DNA of 64,000 nucleotides. Source: Cheilinus undulatus. Its lineage: Eukaryota > Chordata > Actinopteri > Labriformes > Labridae. The translations under genes and the position numbers were made by a program. Within the stretch, counting starts at the first letter, position 1. Every line of letters starts with the position of its first letter. The notes below the pieces were generated by a model. That model made no database searches. It worked only from the letters and a program-made list of their open reading frames with translations, and was not told the origin of the DNA. Positions 36,801-48,000 of the stretch are shown piece after piece. The stretch lies in contig NC_054881.1 in assembly GCF_018320785.1 (NCBI RefSeq), forward strand, positions 17,980,275-18,044,274, read 5' to 3'.

Positions 36801-39800
36801 TCCTGCCTGTTTAGGAGATCTTGGCATCTCTGGATGAGGTCATCAGTAACAAATATGGTAAGAAGGTTTTGTCGTACCTGCTGAGCCCCAGAGATCCAGC
36901 TCACCTGCTGCCAGAGATCATCAAGGTGCTGGAGCAAGGAGACGGGAACGAACACAGGTAATAAATGTCTTATTTAAGCCCCACTTATTATCTTTTTAAA
37001 CTTTACAAAGATGTTGAACTGCAGCTGAAGAAACTCCAGACTAACTACTCCTAAATTGCACAGGTCTAATTTCAAACTGGAAGTGATGCATGATGATTTT
37101 TCTAGGAGGTTGTTTCTGCCTACCTGTTGTGTTAGCCTTAAGTCTAAAAACTTGTCCCTTGTGCGAAAAAGACACAAACACGGGACTGGTTCTGTCAAGT
37201 TTTGTGTATCTGCACATGTATTGCCGAAGAAGAAAACACAAGCAGCACCAAGCCATGGTTTTACGTGCGGCGTCTGTCCATCACACTTCATCTGCTTTAA
37301 TTCACTCATTAGCTGCATGCAAGGAAGAGGTGTAAGGTTGGACATTCACTTTAAAACCTTCCCATGCATATGTTTTATTTTCTTCCCTTAGTAAAAAAGA
37401 CACGGCGATCAGGAGAAAGGAGCTGCTGGAAGCCGTCTCCCCCACTCTGTTAGAGCATCTCTGTAACAACGCCTCCTCCATGGTGATGGACAAGGCGACC
37501 AGCGTCACTGTAAGTGACATCCTATCGTCAGCCTGCGGAGATCTGCAGCCCGCCATGACAGCTGTGGCTCAGCTGGCCAATCAGGAGTTAGTGCCAGGAG
37601 GGATCAAAGGACAGGTAGAATGTTTTTCTGTGTTTTTTGTGAAGTTTAGGGAAAGAAATTCATGGGCACAAACATATGTACAGTTTTCAATTAAGCAAAG
37701 GAAAATAAAACTATAGCCTACTTCTTGGCATTAATCCTGCTTTTCTATAAAATACATCCAGAGGTTAAAGAGTCATACTTCTCCAGATATCATTTAGTTT
37801 AGTTTGAATAATGAACTTTGACCTTTGGACGATGTTAAATAAATCGTTTCACTCTGGGTGTTTGTGACCAAAAATGGCAGCATACATGAATAACAATAAA
37901 ACAATATACATTCATTTTAGTCCTACTTCTTTTGCTGATTGATGATTTTTTTTATCAAGATCAGACCTGATCATACAAATCAGATATGAATTACATTTAA
38001 GGAATTTAACCCTTTAACTGCCAGTTCAAGAGCAAATTCTGTTTGTAATGTACAAGACACTAATAAGGGAATATTTTTCATATATACATACAAATTGGAT
38101 TTACTTGAGGGAGATTATCACAGCCTTGTTAATTGATTTTTTTAAAAAAAAGATTTTATCACACTCAGAGAGTAAGTAACCAAAATGGATGCCATATAGA
38201 ATAGTAATAAAAAAATATATAAAAAATCCTCTTTTTTGCAGAAATTTTTAATCAAGTCAGGTCAGGCCTGATTGATCCTTAGGAATTTAACACTTAAAAT
38301 TCCCATTGAATTGTAGGAATGCCCCAATTTTTGTAATGTAAAAATATAAAAATGTTTTTTTTTTAATAACTTTAATACAAATTGGATTTTCTTGAAGGTG
38401 AACACAGCCTTGAAAATGTAAATAATGAGCCACCACTTTTATTGTTATACAATATTATTTTTAATTATGAAATATTAATAAATCATTATAATACTGCCCC
38501 TGTAGAAAACCTGGAAAAAACATGTTACTTCTCCATAAACCAAATATGGGGAAATGGCTGAAATTTGGGGTCTAATAGGAAAATTTGAAGCATTAATTCC
38601 AGAATGAAAGTGTAATATAAAAACAATGTGTTTTTTTGCTGCATTAGCTGGAGGATCAAAATTTGGGTTCTAATTGGTTTCAATGGGGCATTTTTGATCA
38701 CAAACACTTTGAGCGTATACGTTAAGTGTACAAACCTTTTCACAGAGCTATTTATTTTATATATTTGGAACCCTTACTGGTTCGTTTATTAAAATTTCAA
38801 AATTACCTTCCTAAAGGTATGTTGTTAGTATTAACACAACCAAAATAATCAAAAAAAGAAAACAAAAAAATGTCCAAAAAGCCACAAAATGGCCCTCTAA
38901 GGGTCAAACAGATGTCACATGACAAAAACATGTTAAAATAATCACTCAGTAGAAATTAGGGTTCCACAGGTTATTTTTTTCTAAGTGTGAGTCTCAATTT
39001 TTTTACTTTAAACAACCAGAGCTTGTAGTTCAGTGTTAACCAAGCAGCCCCAGAATCAGTTTTAAGACATCCCAGCTGCTGGCTGTGGCAATCTGCTGGA
39101 GCATTTCTGAATCATTAGTACTTGTTATTCATTTAAATACCTAAAAAAATACAGAAAAGCTACCAGAGAGAAATGGATGTAATTAAATTGAGATGAATTC
39201 TCTTCTGAAGTGGTTTGTCTGTTCATCCTCCTAAAACATTTATGTTTTTCTTGACCCTTATTCTTTTGTTTTGTTGTATTTTTTTAGTATTTGATGTCCT
39301 TATATTACTACTATACTCGCCCTTTGTTAGTGTGGTGTCCCATCAAAATAAAACTACCTAAATCTTGAGTTTACTTTCAACTATTTGTGTTTGTGCTGCA
39401 GCTCCACATGGCTGAACATCCTGCAGGACATCTGGTGCTGAAGTGGCTTATAGAGCAGGACATGACGCTGGCAGAGGCTGGAAAAGAAGGTAAAAAACTA
39501 CAAACACAGCTACAGGGCGTCTAATCAGTAGGCTCTTAACTGCAGACCATGCAAATGCCAGTACAGAACTATAGTAAATCTCCTTGTTTCACTCTAGAGT
39601 TTTTATGTTCAAGGCCACGCTTCAAAAATTCCCTTGAATGGTAGCTTTCTAAATGAGCCCATCAGTTTATAGTTAATTTGAGTTTGTCAGACTAGTATGA
39701 AATGCAACTACAAGAGATTAATATTATATTAAAATTAATTTTTTGCACTAAAATGCTTTCATACAGTAGTTGTCATTCTGCTTTTAAATCTTGATTTTTG

Positions 39801-40801
39801 ATGATCTGACGATTAAAACGCAACAATTTGCTAGCTTGCCAGTCTCACACTGTTGAGGACTCAGTGTAAAAACAGCCACAAGAGGGCAGGAACTGTACTT
39901 AAAACTGGTTGAATAACATTTTTTCCTGGCAAATAGCAGTGAAACTAGTCCAGAGAAAACCAAAACTTAACATTTGATGTCCGGGATGACAGCACTGTGG
40001 TCTCTTTAGGCTAAATAAAAGTCAACATTTTTAAAAACAAAAGTCGTTTCTCGTATTGAAACTCTGTTTCTCTTCCCTTCTCTATGTTGATCTCTGCATC
40101 TCTCTCTTTCTCTTAGAGCGGTTTGGACGAATTCTGGTGGACACAGTGGGAACAGACAAGCTGAAGACCTGGATCAAGGTCAACAGAGGAGCCATGGTGC
40201 TCTGCTGGTTAGTGAACATACGTACTTCATACAGTGTAGAAGAGAACTTTAGATACCTTCTTGTTTTTAAAGTGAAGCCTGTGGGTCTCAAAGCTGCATT
40301 CTTATGAATGAGCAGCAGATGGCAGTGCCACTGGTTATAAAAATAGCCTGAGTGTATTTAAGATTTCCAAAAGAGCATTCTTCTATTTTTATTTATTTCT
40401 TTAGGAAACATTTTCCCAATGGCTTTATGGAAACAGTAGTTTCAAGTCTTCTTTAACCCCAACACTCCTCCAACCTCATTTTGTCTTGGCGCTCTTATTG
40501 GCCCGTTACAAATATGACAGAGAAAAGTTCTCCAGTTACCTTCTGAGAATTTTTTTTTGCAAAGTCTCATAAAAGATGATCAACATTTTACAATCTGAAG
40601 ACTGTGAGAGATATAGCATGTAGTCACAAGCTAAGTCAGCCTTTTAAAACCTTTGTGTTTTTCTTCCTCAGCCTCCTGAACAGCTGTGACAAGACCGTGT
40701 CTGCAGAGGTGAAGGAAGCGCTGCAGTCCCTCAAATCAGAGCTCAGCAGCTTCAGCAACAACAAAGGAGCTGAGATCTTACTGGAGAATCTAAACAAGTA
40801 G
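30803..40801 (+). CDS. pum3: Pumilio homolog 3 (Puf-A)
   Basis: The model has seventeen coding exons in consistent phase, 657 aa (human 648). Exons: 30803-30869, 30954-31169, 31261-31447, 32190-32265, 32758-32851, 33123-33189, 34238-34412, 34498-34601, 34943-35021, 35212-35310, 36285-36338, 36544-36624, 36815-36957, 37392-37614, 39402-39489, 40117-40207, 40672-40801. Residues 1 to about 115 are Lys/Gly-rich and nucleolar-signal-like (KSKKPFSPKGGKKFTQKGK). The rest is an L-shaped array of Puf repeats, with AFAHDSVRVLQCFIQFG, GRHIVKKLLMYG, HVRPMLRHAAASSIIEYAYN, HSLVHKVFLDFF, HDGARVAMHCLWHG and HPAGHLVLKWLIEQD. PUM3 is a nucleolar nucleic-acid-binding protein that functions in ribosome biogenesis and, in mammals, interacts with PARP1. 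The coding start is in the first coding exon right after an acceptor, so a non-coding exon lies upstream. Confidence 0.95.
33710..33903 (-). mobile_element. tRNA-derived SINE, minus strand, in pum3 intron 6
   Basis: Read on the minus strand, a tRNA-like head has its B box complement at 33837-33847 (GGATTCGAACC on plus), then the family body and a poly-A tail (the T run at 33715-33729 on plus). A short duplicated flank, aaagttctacactttct, occurs on both sides (about 33698-33714 and 33904-33920) and looks like a target-site duplication, suggesting a fairly recent insertion. Confidence 0.85.
35490..36030. repeat. AT-rich low-complexity block with a dispersed repeat
   Basis: A poly-A run (35494-35512) is followed by long AATAATAAATAA-like sequence to 35700. 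From about 35708 to 35945 lies a different, dispersed fish repeat. It has gcactcagagagcgcagacc at its head, tccatagccctctgagttat inside, CTAACAAA tandem units, and a terminal hairpin-like cctccttggcggaggtaata. AT-rich sequence resumes to 36030. It occupies pum3 intron 10; I cannot name the class. Confidence 0.5.
37845..38720. repeat. TIR element with internal direct duplication, in pum3 intron 14
   Basis: The outer parts are inverted copies: 37850-37878 reads cactctgggtgtttgtgacc and on, while 38686-38715 reads, reversed, cgctcaaagtgtttgtgatc. Inside, two roughly 300-bp direct repeats can be aligned: ggaatttaaccctttaa at 38000 with ggaatttaacacttaaa at 38282, and caaattggatttacttgagg at 38091 with caaattggattttcttgaag at 38378. 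It has no coding capacity. I read it as a non-autonomous DNA element. Confidence 0.45.
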
Positions 40802-42087
40802 AGACTTTTATTTAAGACAAACTGTTTACATCACTTCCTGTGGTGCTGCTGTCATTGGACTCCTGCAGATCTGCAAGCTGCATCTAGAGGATACAACCTG
40901 AAACCCTGCGAGACATTTCTGTGCCTGGTGGATGTGTGGACATGTTGAATTATTTCTGTTTGGAGGAAAAATGAAGCTTCCTGAAAACTGATTGAAATGC
41001 AGAGACGTCCCTTTTGTGTGAAGGGATTCATATACACACAGCCTGAACAGTGCAGGTTATGCTGTCCTTGAAATAATGTTGAAGTAATCTGAGTGCAACA
41101 ACTGAGAAGCACAGTTTCCCTGAGTTTCCTAATGAGTAGAAATTATTTCTTATCACTTCTATGTAGTCTGTGTCTGGTTTGCAACTTATAATTTGAAAAA
41201 ACTTGTCACACATTGAAAGCTTACATGTTAAAATGAGGAAAATGTATAGTTCAGGGAATCTTATATTGGTACTTGGAGCAGACGAATGATGAATATGACA
41301 TGATTTCTTTAGTGTTGGTGCAAACAGCAGTTGTAAATCGATTTTTAAAAAAACAAAAAATTAGTTTAAATGAGCAGATTGTTATCAAGGAGAGATCTAT
41401 GCAGTTTAAATTCTTACAATAGAGAAACATAATTCAGATTTTATGCAGTAAAGTTATCTAAATTCAAACAGCAAACATATCCGTCCTCATAGTGACAGGT
41501 TTGGTTTTCTAAATTTAAGGTTTTGAGATGTTTCTTCATCCATACAGCTAAAATCTTGCTGCAAACCTTTCTGTAATCTCAGTGCTTTATGACAGCAACT
41601 CAGGTTCAATCCTGCCATCCCTTTTTTTCAGATTTTTATGTTAACATTTTACAAACTTGACTTGGTATTCTGTTTAAAAGAATGTGATGGAAAAATAAAA
41701 GATTATAATACGTTATTCTTGTGGGGTTTTTTTAACAGAAGGCAAACATGCAGTGTCAGCTTTCCAAACTAAAATAGGGTAATTTTCTGAGAGCCCAAAT
41801 CTGCAACTATTAAAATACAATCCTGTGCAAAAATGCAGTTTTTTAGCCTGAAAATCTATTTCTGCCAAAGTATAGAGAAAAAAAATTAGCTAAATCTTAG
41901 AGATGACAATGTATATTGATAATAAACTGATAATTGAATTATTTTCTTGTTTTAAGTAATTTCCAGTCAACAAAATTAAAGAACATACTATACTGATGAT
42001 AGAGTGCTTTCATTAGCAGACTTTGACTTAACATTTTTTTCTGGTTCCCGAGCTTCACAGAATGTCACTGGTCCATTTTTAACTTCT
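40802..42087. other. Convergent 3' region, pum3 / kcnv2
   Basis: Stop codons of the two genes are 1.29 kb apart. The pum3 3' UTR probably runs to the AATAAA at 41694-41699. I see no good AATAAA on the minus strand for kcnv2 between 41700 and 42087, so its 3' UTR either uses a variant signal or overlaps the pum3 3' UTR. I see nothing else recognisable. Confidence 0.5.
41694..41699 (+). terminator. pum3 polyadenylation signal
   Basis: This is a canonical AATAAA, 893 bp after the pum3 stop codon, and is followed by a T/G-rich stretch (41718-41732) of the kind that binds cleavage factors. Confidence 0.6.
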
Positions 42088-45000
42088 TTAGTCCACAAAG
42101 TCTCTGTTGTCCTGAAAGTTCCTTCTGTAGATTAATCTTTTTTCTCCTCTCTTCAGGTGAGACGTCCTCGGCTGAACGGCGTCCTCGCAACACTCAGCCA
42201 GCTTCTTGGCCGCCCTCCTGGCAAAGTGCACCTTCCCCCGAGCTTTAGTGACAGCGGTGTACTCGTGGGACTTGAGCTTGGCGTAGTAGTCAGAGAACTT
42301 GTTGTAGAGGATGGAGATGGGCATCCCGTTCAGGATGACGCCAAAGGAGATGCAGCCAAAGGCGAAGATTCGGCCAAGGTTGGTCTCTGGAAACATGTCA
42401 CCATAGCCCACGGTTGAAATACTCACCTGGGGGTAGGAGGAAAAGAAGCATTAGCCAGCCTTTTAGTTTTTCTCAACCAAAAGTACCTCATTTATTAGAA
42501 CAAGATTTCCGTAATAACAAATAATTTATATTGACAAAGCTGAAACCTCTCCAGCGATAGCCATTATTAAACTGAATATTCGGTGCTATTTGGTAGCTTT
42601 ATTTTTTGTGACAGACTACAAGCTTCTGTTTTTTTTCTTTATAAATAACACTAGCTGAAATGCTGCTTATATAATCTACGCATTTGTGAACTCACAGCAG
42701 CCCACCACCATGAGTGCGGGATGGAAGTGAAGTTCGTGTTGTAAACATCATGCTCCACAGTGTACACCATAGCTGAGAACATGAAGATTCCCATACCGAT
42801 GAAGAGCAGCAAACAACCCACCTGCAAATACACGAGAAAATACATTTAATAATTTTATCAACTCTTTACATATAGCCTCATTTTGGACACTTTCAATAGT
42901 AGCTGCATACCGTGTACTGAAGTTACACATTACTCTTCTTTTTCATTTTTTTCTGTCTGAATTCGTTTTAAGTGTCTGCCATGTGGGAAGCAAACAATGT
43001 GTTAATGCTGTTTTTAAATGACACCAAGAGTCTGATAGACTTCAACGCAACATGTCTTTAAGTGCATGCAAAAACCGCTGGTGTGTCACCTTTTAAATGA
43101 TGTCACAGTGCTCAGGTAGATGGTGGCTACAACCAAGCAGCAACCTCCGGTCCTGAAAAATAAAGCCAATGCGGAAGTGCAAAAAATTTGCAATACCGCA
43201 AGTGTCCACTTGAGGCTGGCTGCAGGAACACTGGAAGTCCCGTCTGGACACCTGTTAAACAGCTGGTTTTTACACTAGAAATAAACTGGTCTAAAAAAAG
43301 CAAAAAAAAAAAACAAACATGCCTCATTAGCTAATGTCTTCATGTGCTCCCACTGTAAGGGGGTTGAATTTTTTTGTACCGCAATGGTTTAGATTATATT
43401 TAGGATGAACGTCATGGCGCACTGCATCTCATTTAATTGACACATAGCTTGACAGGCAGAGGCTATGTTTCTGTCAACTAGAATGCTAGCTAGCTAGCTC
43501 ACAAAAAGTTGGGCTTAGTGGGTGGGACATTAGGTTGATCCAAAATTCAGTTGAGACCACGATTTCAATATGGAAGCTGCCATGGATTGCTGCCACGGAT
43601 TGTCCAGAGCTGTTTGATTCCGCCTGTTGTAAGCGGACGGCTGACGTCACACAGGGTTTGTCCAGTTCTTTCTACAGTCTATGGCTACAACAGAACAAGA
43701 GCATTCTGACTTACATAAGTTACCAGACTCGACAGCCGACCTACACCTGCAAGCTTGAATGGAACTAGTTATTTTTCTGTTGAAAACAAAACAAACTAAA
43801 TCTGAACTCCAGTGAAGCCTGGGCTTGCCTAAACACCTTCCTGACCGAGAAAATAAAATTGGATAAAACTTCAGATTAGGGTTAAGGTAACCGCAATGAT
43901 ACCAAAAGTTAAAAGTTAAAAACCTGACTTCCAAAACCTGATTACAAAACTTTAATAAAGCCGAGTAAACAGTCTGCTTACAGGGGAAAAGTTTTTCCTC
44001 CAATAAAACATTCTAATGAAGCAAGTGTAGTTTAGGTAGCTTGATTATAGCAAAAGCTACAAACTGTAGATAACTTAGCAAAACCAAAGATCACAAAGCA
44101 GCTACAATGCTTCGTTTCTGCATTATCTGCATTGCTAAGTTAGTTTTAGCTACATGTACTGTACTAAAGCTTGTGTTGCCAAAGCTAACTTAGCTATAGG
44201 TAACGGGCCTACGTAGCTACAGCTAGGCTCACAAACCAGCTTTGTAAGCTACTTAGGTACTTTATCCACAAGCTACATTAGTATTAGATATGTATGCTAA
44301 AGCTAACATTGCTAAGGCTAAAATTGCTAAAGCTAAGATAGCTACATTGCCTTATATAGTAAGGTTAATTATGCAGCTAGCGTAGCTATGTTAGCGTTGA
44401 CTGAAGCTAACGAAGCTAAAACAATCCACTTTTCCTGTAACTTCTTAAATGGGTCTTTATCTAATTTAATGCCAGACTAGATCTCTGATCTTTTTCTCTG
44501 TTTTTTCTGTTTTTTTTTTTTTACTCAGTCCGTCATGTTTGTAATGTGGTTATTTCATGAACATAACTGCCAAACTTTATGAATGAAGTTGTTTTTTTGT
44601 TTTTTATTTTTAATCTAAAACTGGAAACACATTTTACTGGCAAATTACGGCCCAAACGGTCTTATATTCTCTCACAACCTGGGTGACTGGAATACCGAAT
44701 GACTGTTTTGAAGTAGTAGTTTGTTCTGTTAAGTTCATAATTGTAAAGCTGTCTGTTAAGTCATTTATGCCAAGGTTTAAACTTGAAACTCAGGTTTTCA
44801 GTTTACCTGTGGTGGTCAAATTTACGCCCTGACTCAGATTAACTCACCCCCTTACATTCACAACTGCACTCAAGAGAATAAAGCAAAACTACAAAACAAA
44901 CACAGTCCTGCATACTTCTACACATTAAACACTTACTAAACCACCCCTCTAATGGAACTCATAGAACATTTTTGGACCCACTTATCTAAGGTTTGAAAAT

Positions 45001-48000
45001 TCAAGCTCAGTTCCTGTAATTGGCATTATTGGCCCACACTGTAGAACAGATTCGTACCTGCTGGTAGCACTGTCTTAGTGTGAAGCCAAACGCTCTGAGT
45101 CCTGTCGAATGACGCGCCAACTTCAAGATCCGGAAGATTCTCATCAGACGCATGATCCTCAAGACCTGACCCAGCTGAAGGTGAGAGGAAACACAGATAA
45201 AGAAACAATAAATGTGCCATAAATCAAATTTTTTTGTAATTTTATATTCCCTCTTACCTTTCCTACCCGTCCCACCGTCTCAATGTCCCCTGCGTGTCGG
45301 TGAATGTCCTCGTCTTCAAAGTATTCCAGGATCATCTGCAGGTAGTGTGGCAGGATGGCGATGAGGTCCACTGTGTTCAGCATGCTGCGTCCAAAACACC
45401 TGATGTCTGGAGTTGAGACCAGGCGCAGCACGTACTCCAGGGTGAAGAAGGCGATGCAGAAAGTCTCCATGTGCTCGCCGTAGAATCTGCCACTGGGCTG
45501 TCCTGATGCCGTCTGAAGAAAATCAGTTTTATACTGGTGACTTAAAATGATTTTGAACCATATGATCATTGCTTCAGCACAGTTTGGTATAGTAAACACT
45601 GAATTTGGTTGATTTCCATTGCAAATGTTCACCGGGGGATGAAGGCTAACAGTCTATATATCTCTACCCATTAGGGACAGATAGGCACATTTGATACCCC
45701 TACAGAAGGGTCCTAAAATGTAGGACAGTCTAGATCAGGGAGAAATGCAAATCATTAAATTCTATTTCAAAACAAACTGGACCACTTGGTGGAAAATGCA
45801 CCAAAAACTGAGTAGCTGTTTCTACATCTTATCTTTATTGTTCAGAGAAACTCAGATGATTTTGGTTCAAATGCTCAAACATGAAAAAATGACCTACTTT
45901 TGTATCCATGCAGATTATAACAAGGATTTAGAACAAGACAGGACTGTAGAGCTTCTCTTGGGTTTTATTATTTATAAATGCTAAATAATAGTTCCCTAAA
46001 GTGGCTGTGGTACAGCGCAGACTTATGTTAGTCTGACAAGAACAGACAATGATCCCAGGAGTAAAAAAGGACTGGACTGAACAGTGTAAAACATAAAGAA
46101 AAAAATAATTTTGGATCCTTTGTACGGAAGCCTAAAGTGGACATGCACCAATACAGTATATTTATTGTGATAACATTTTTCCCTGTGGCTTTTTTTACAT
46201 ACATATCTCATCAATAAAGTTTCAGAAGCATCAAAAACTTCATCACAGAGAGCAGTGTATTGTTTTAATTCCAAAAAAGTTGGGGCGCTGTGTAAAATGT
46301 AAACAAAACCAGAATCTCATGAACCCATATTTTATTCACAATAGAACATAAACAACATATCAGATGTTGAAACTGAGACATTTACCATTTCATGAAAAAT
46401 ATTATCTTATTTAGAATTTGATGACAGTACAACTCAAAAAAGTAGGGACAGGGCCATGTTTACCACCATGTAGCATCCTCTCTTCTTTTAACAACAGTCT
46501 GTAAACATCTGGAAGTGAGGAGACCAGTTAATGGAGATTTGGGAGAGGAGTGTTGTACCATACTTGTCTGATGTTGGATTCTAGCTGCTCAACAGTGCTG
46601 GGTGTTCTTTGCTTGATTTTTCATTTTATGATGCTCCAAATGTTTTCTATGGGTGAAAGGTCTGGACTACAGGCAGGACTGTTCAGCATTTGGACTCTTC
46701 TATTGTGAAGCCATGCTGTTGTGATGCATGTGTGGTATGCATTGTGTGTTGAAATATGCAAGATAGTGCCTTTCCAGATGTGTAAGCTGCTCACCATAGG
46801 CACTTATGTAACCCAATACCACCAGAGATGCAGGTTTTTGAACTATGCACTGATAATAATCTGGATGGCCCTTCTCAGCTTTAGTACACAAGACATAGCA
46901 TCAGTGGTTTCCAGGAAGAATGTCAAATTTTGATTCATCTGACCACAGAACGGTTTTCCATTTTTAGCCAAAACTGATAAGCCCTTTCCCCTCTTCTCTC
47001 TCTCTCTTTCTCTTAAACACACAAAATGAAAAGGGAAACCCACCTTGTACTGCATCTCATCCACAGTGTTGAGCGTCATGGCCACAAGTGAGATGAGCAC
47101 AAACATCGAGGAGGCGACGCCCATCAGTTTGGCGGTTATTGAAGAGAACGGCTTCTCCATCAGGTTCCAGATTTTCCTTCTGGTTGACCCAAAGGCCATG
47201 TCGTGAAACAACGCCTCATTCTCCTCCATCTCCACCTGCAGGACACAGATTTATAACCGAGGTAAGAGACCGAAAGAGTAAAAACCATTTTTGACTGCAG
47301 TAGATAAACTCATAAGAAGACTGGGCAAATACAGAACATTTTTCAAAACAAAGCCTGCTGCAAAAACATAAAAATGCTACCACATTTCTTTTTAACCAAG
47401 GGCAGAATGTCAAGCTTTAAACTCAAACAAAAAAGGGATGATGGAATAAAATACTCAACAAAAGACAATGAAAAAAAGAGTGCAGATGAAACTGCTTCAG
47501 AGTTAGACCTCTGCGATAGGAACATCTGTCTAAATCTGAGCCAAGAAAGAGCTTGTATCTCCTTTCTCCATCTGTTAAGATGCTGCAGATGTGATTTATA
47601 ATGTAGGTCAGACGGACAGAAAGAGCCAGCAGATTACAGACAAATGTCACAGTTAATAAAAATAGTAGCTGCCGAACCAATGACGACAGTGATGTCTTTT
47701 TAAACATATGGTGTTGGGACGGGACAGAGAGAGAAATAGTGTTTAAAAGTTCAAAAACATTAGGACTCATGTAGCTTAACTTAGCTAATGAGATTATTTG
47801 TTCTTCTTCCCCCTTGTCCAATAATACTGTCATATCTTTGCACACTGGGACAAGAGCAGAACTAGCAGCTCTGTTTTATCTGCTCAATAATGTAGCACGG
47901 TTACTAGCAAGGTATCATCTTCAGTCTCGGTAGCCGGTAACAGAATAATGACTCACTTTGAAAACAGAGTTAAGAGTCTGCAGCAACACTAGCAGCTCTG

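Noticed and set aside
45159-45632. 157-aa frame as one kcnv2 exon
   Set aside because: It reads through splice borders. The real exon is 45258-45512, with phase-0 joins on both sides that restore the S2-S3 to S4 sequence.
47423-47845. 140-aa minus-strand open frame in kcnv2 intron 4
   Set aside because: It has no family similarity, no splice borders in phase, and intron-like base use.
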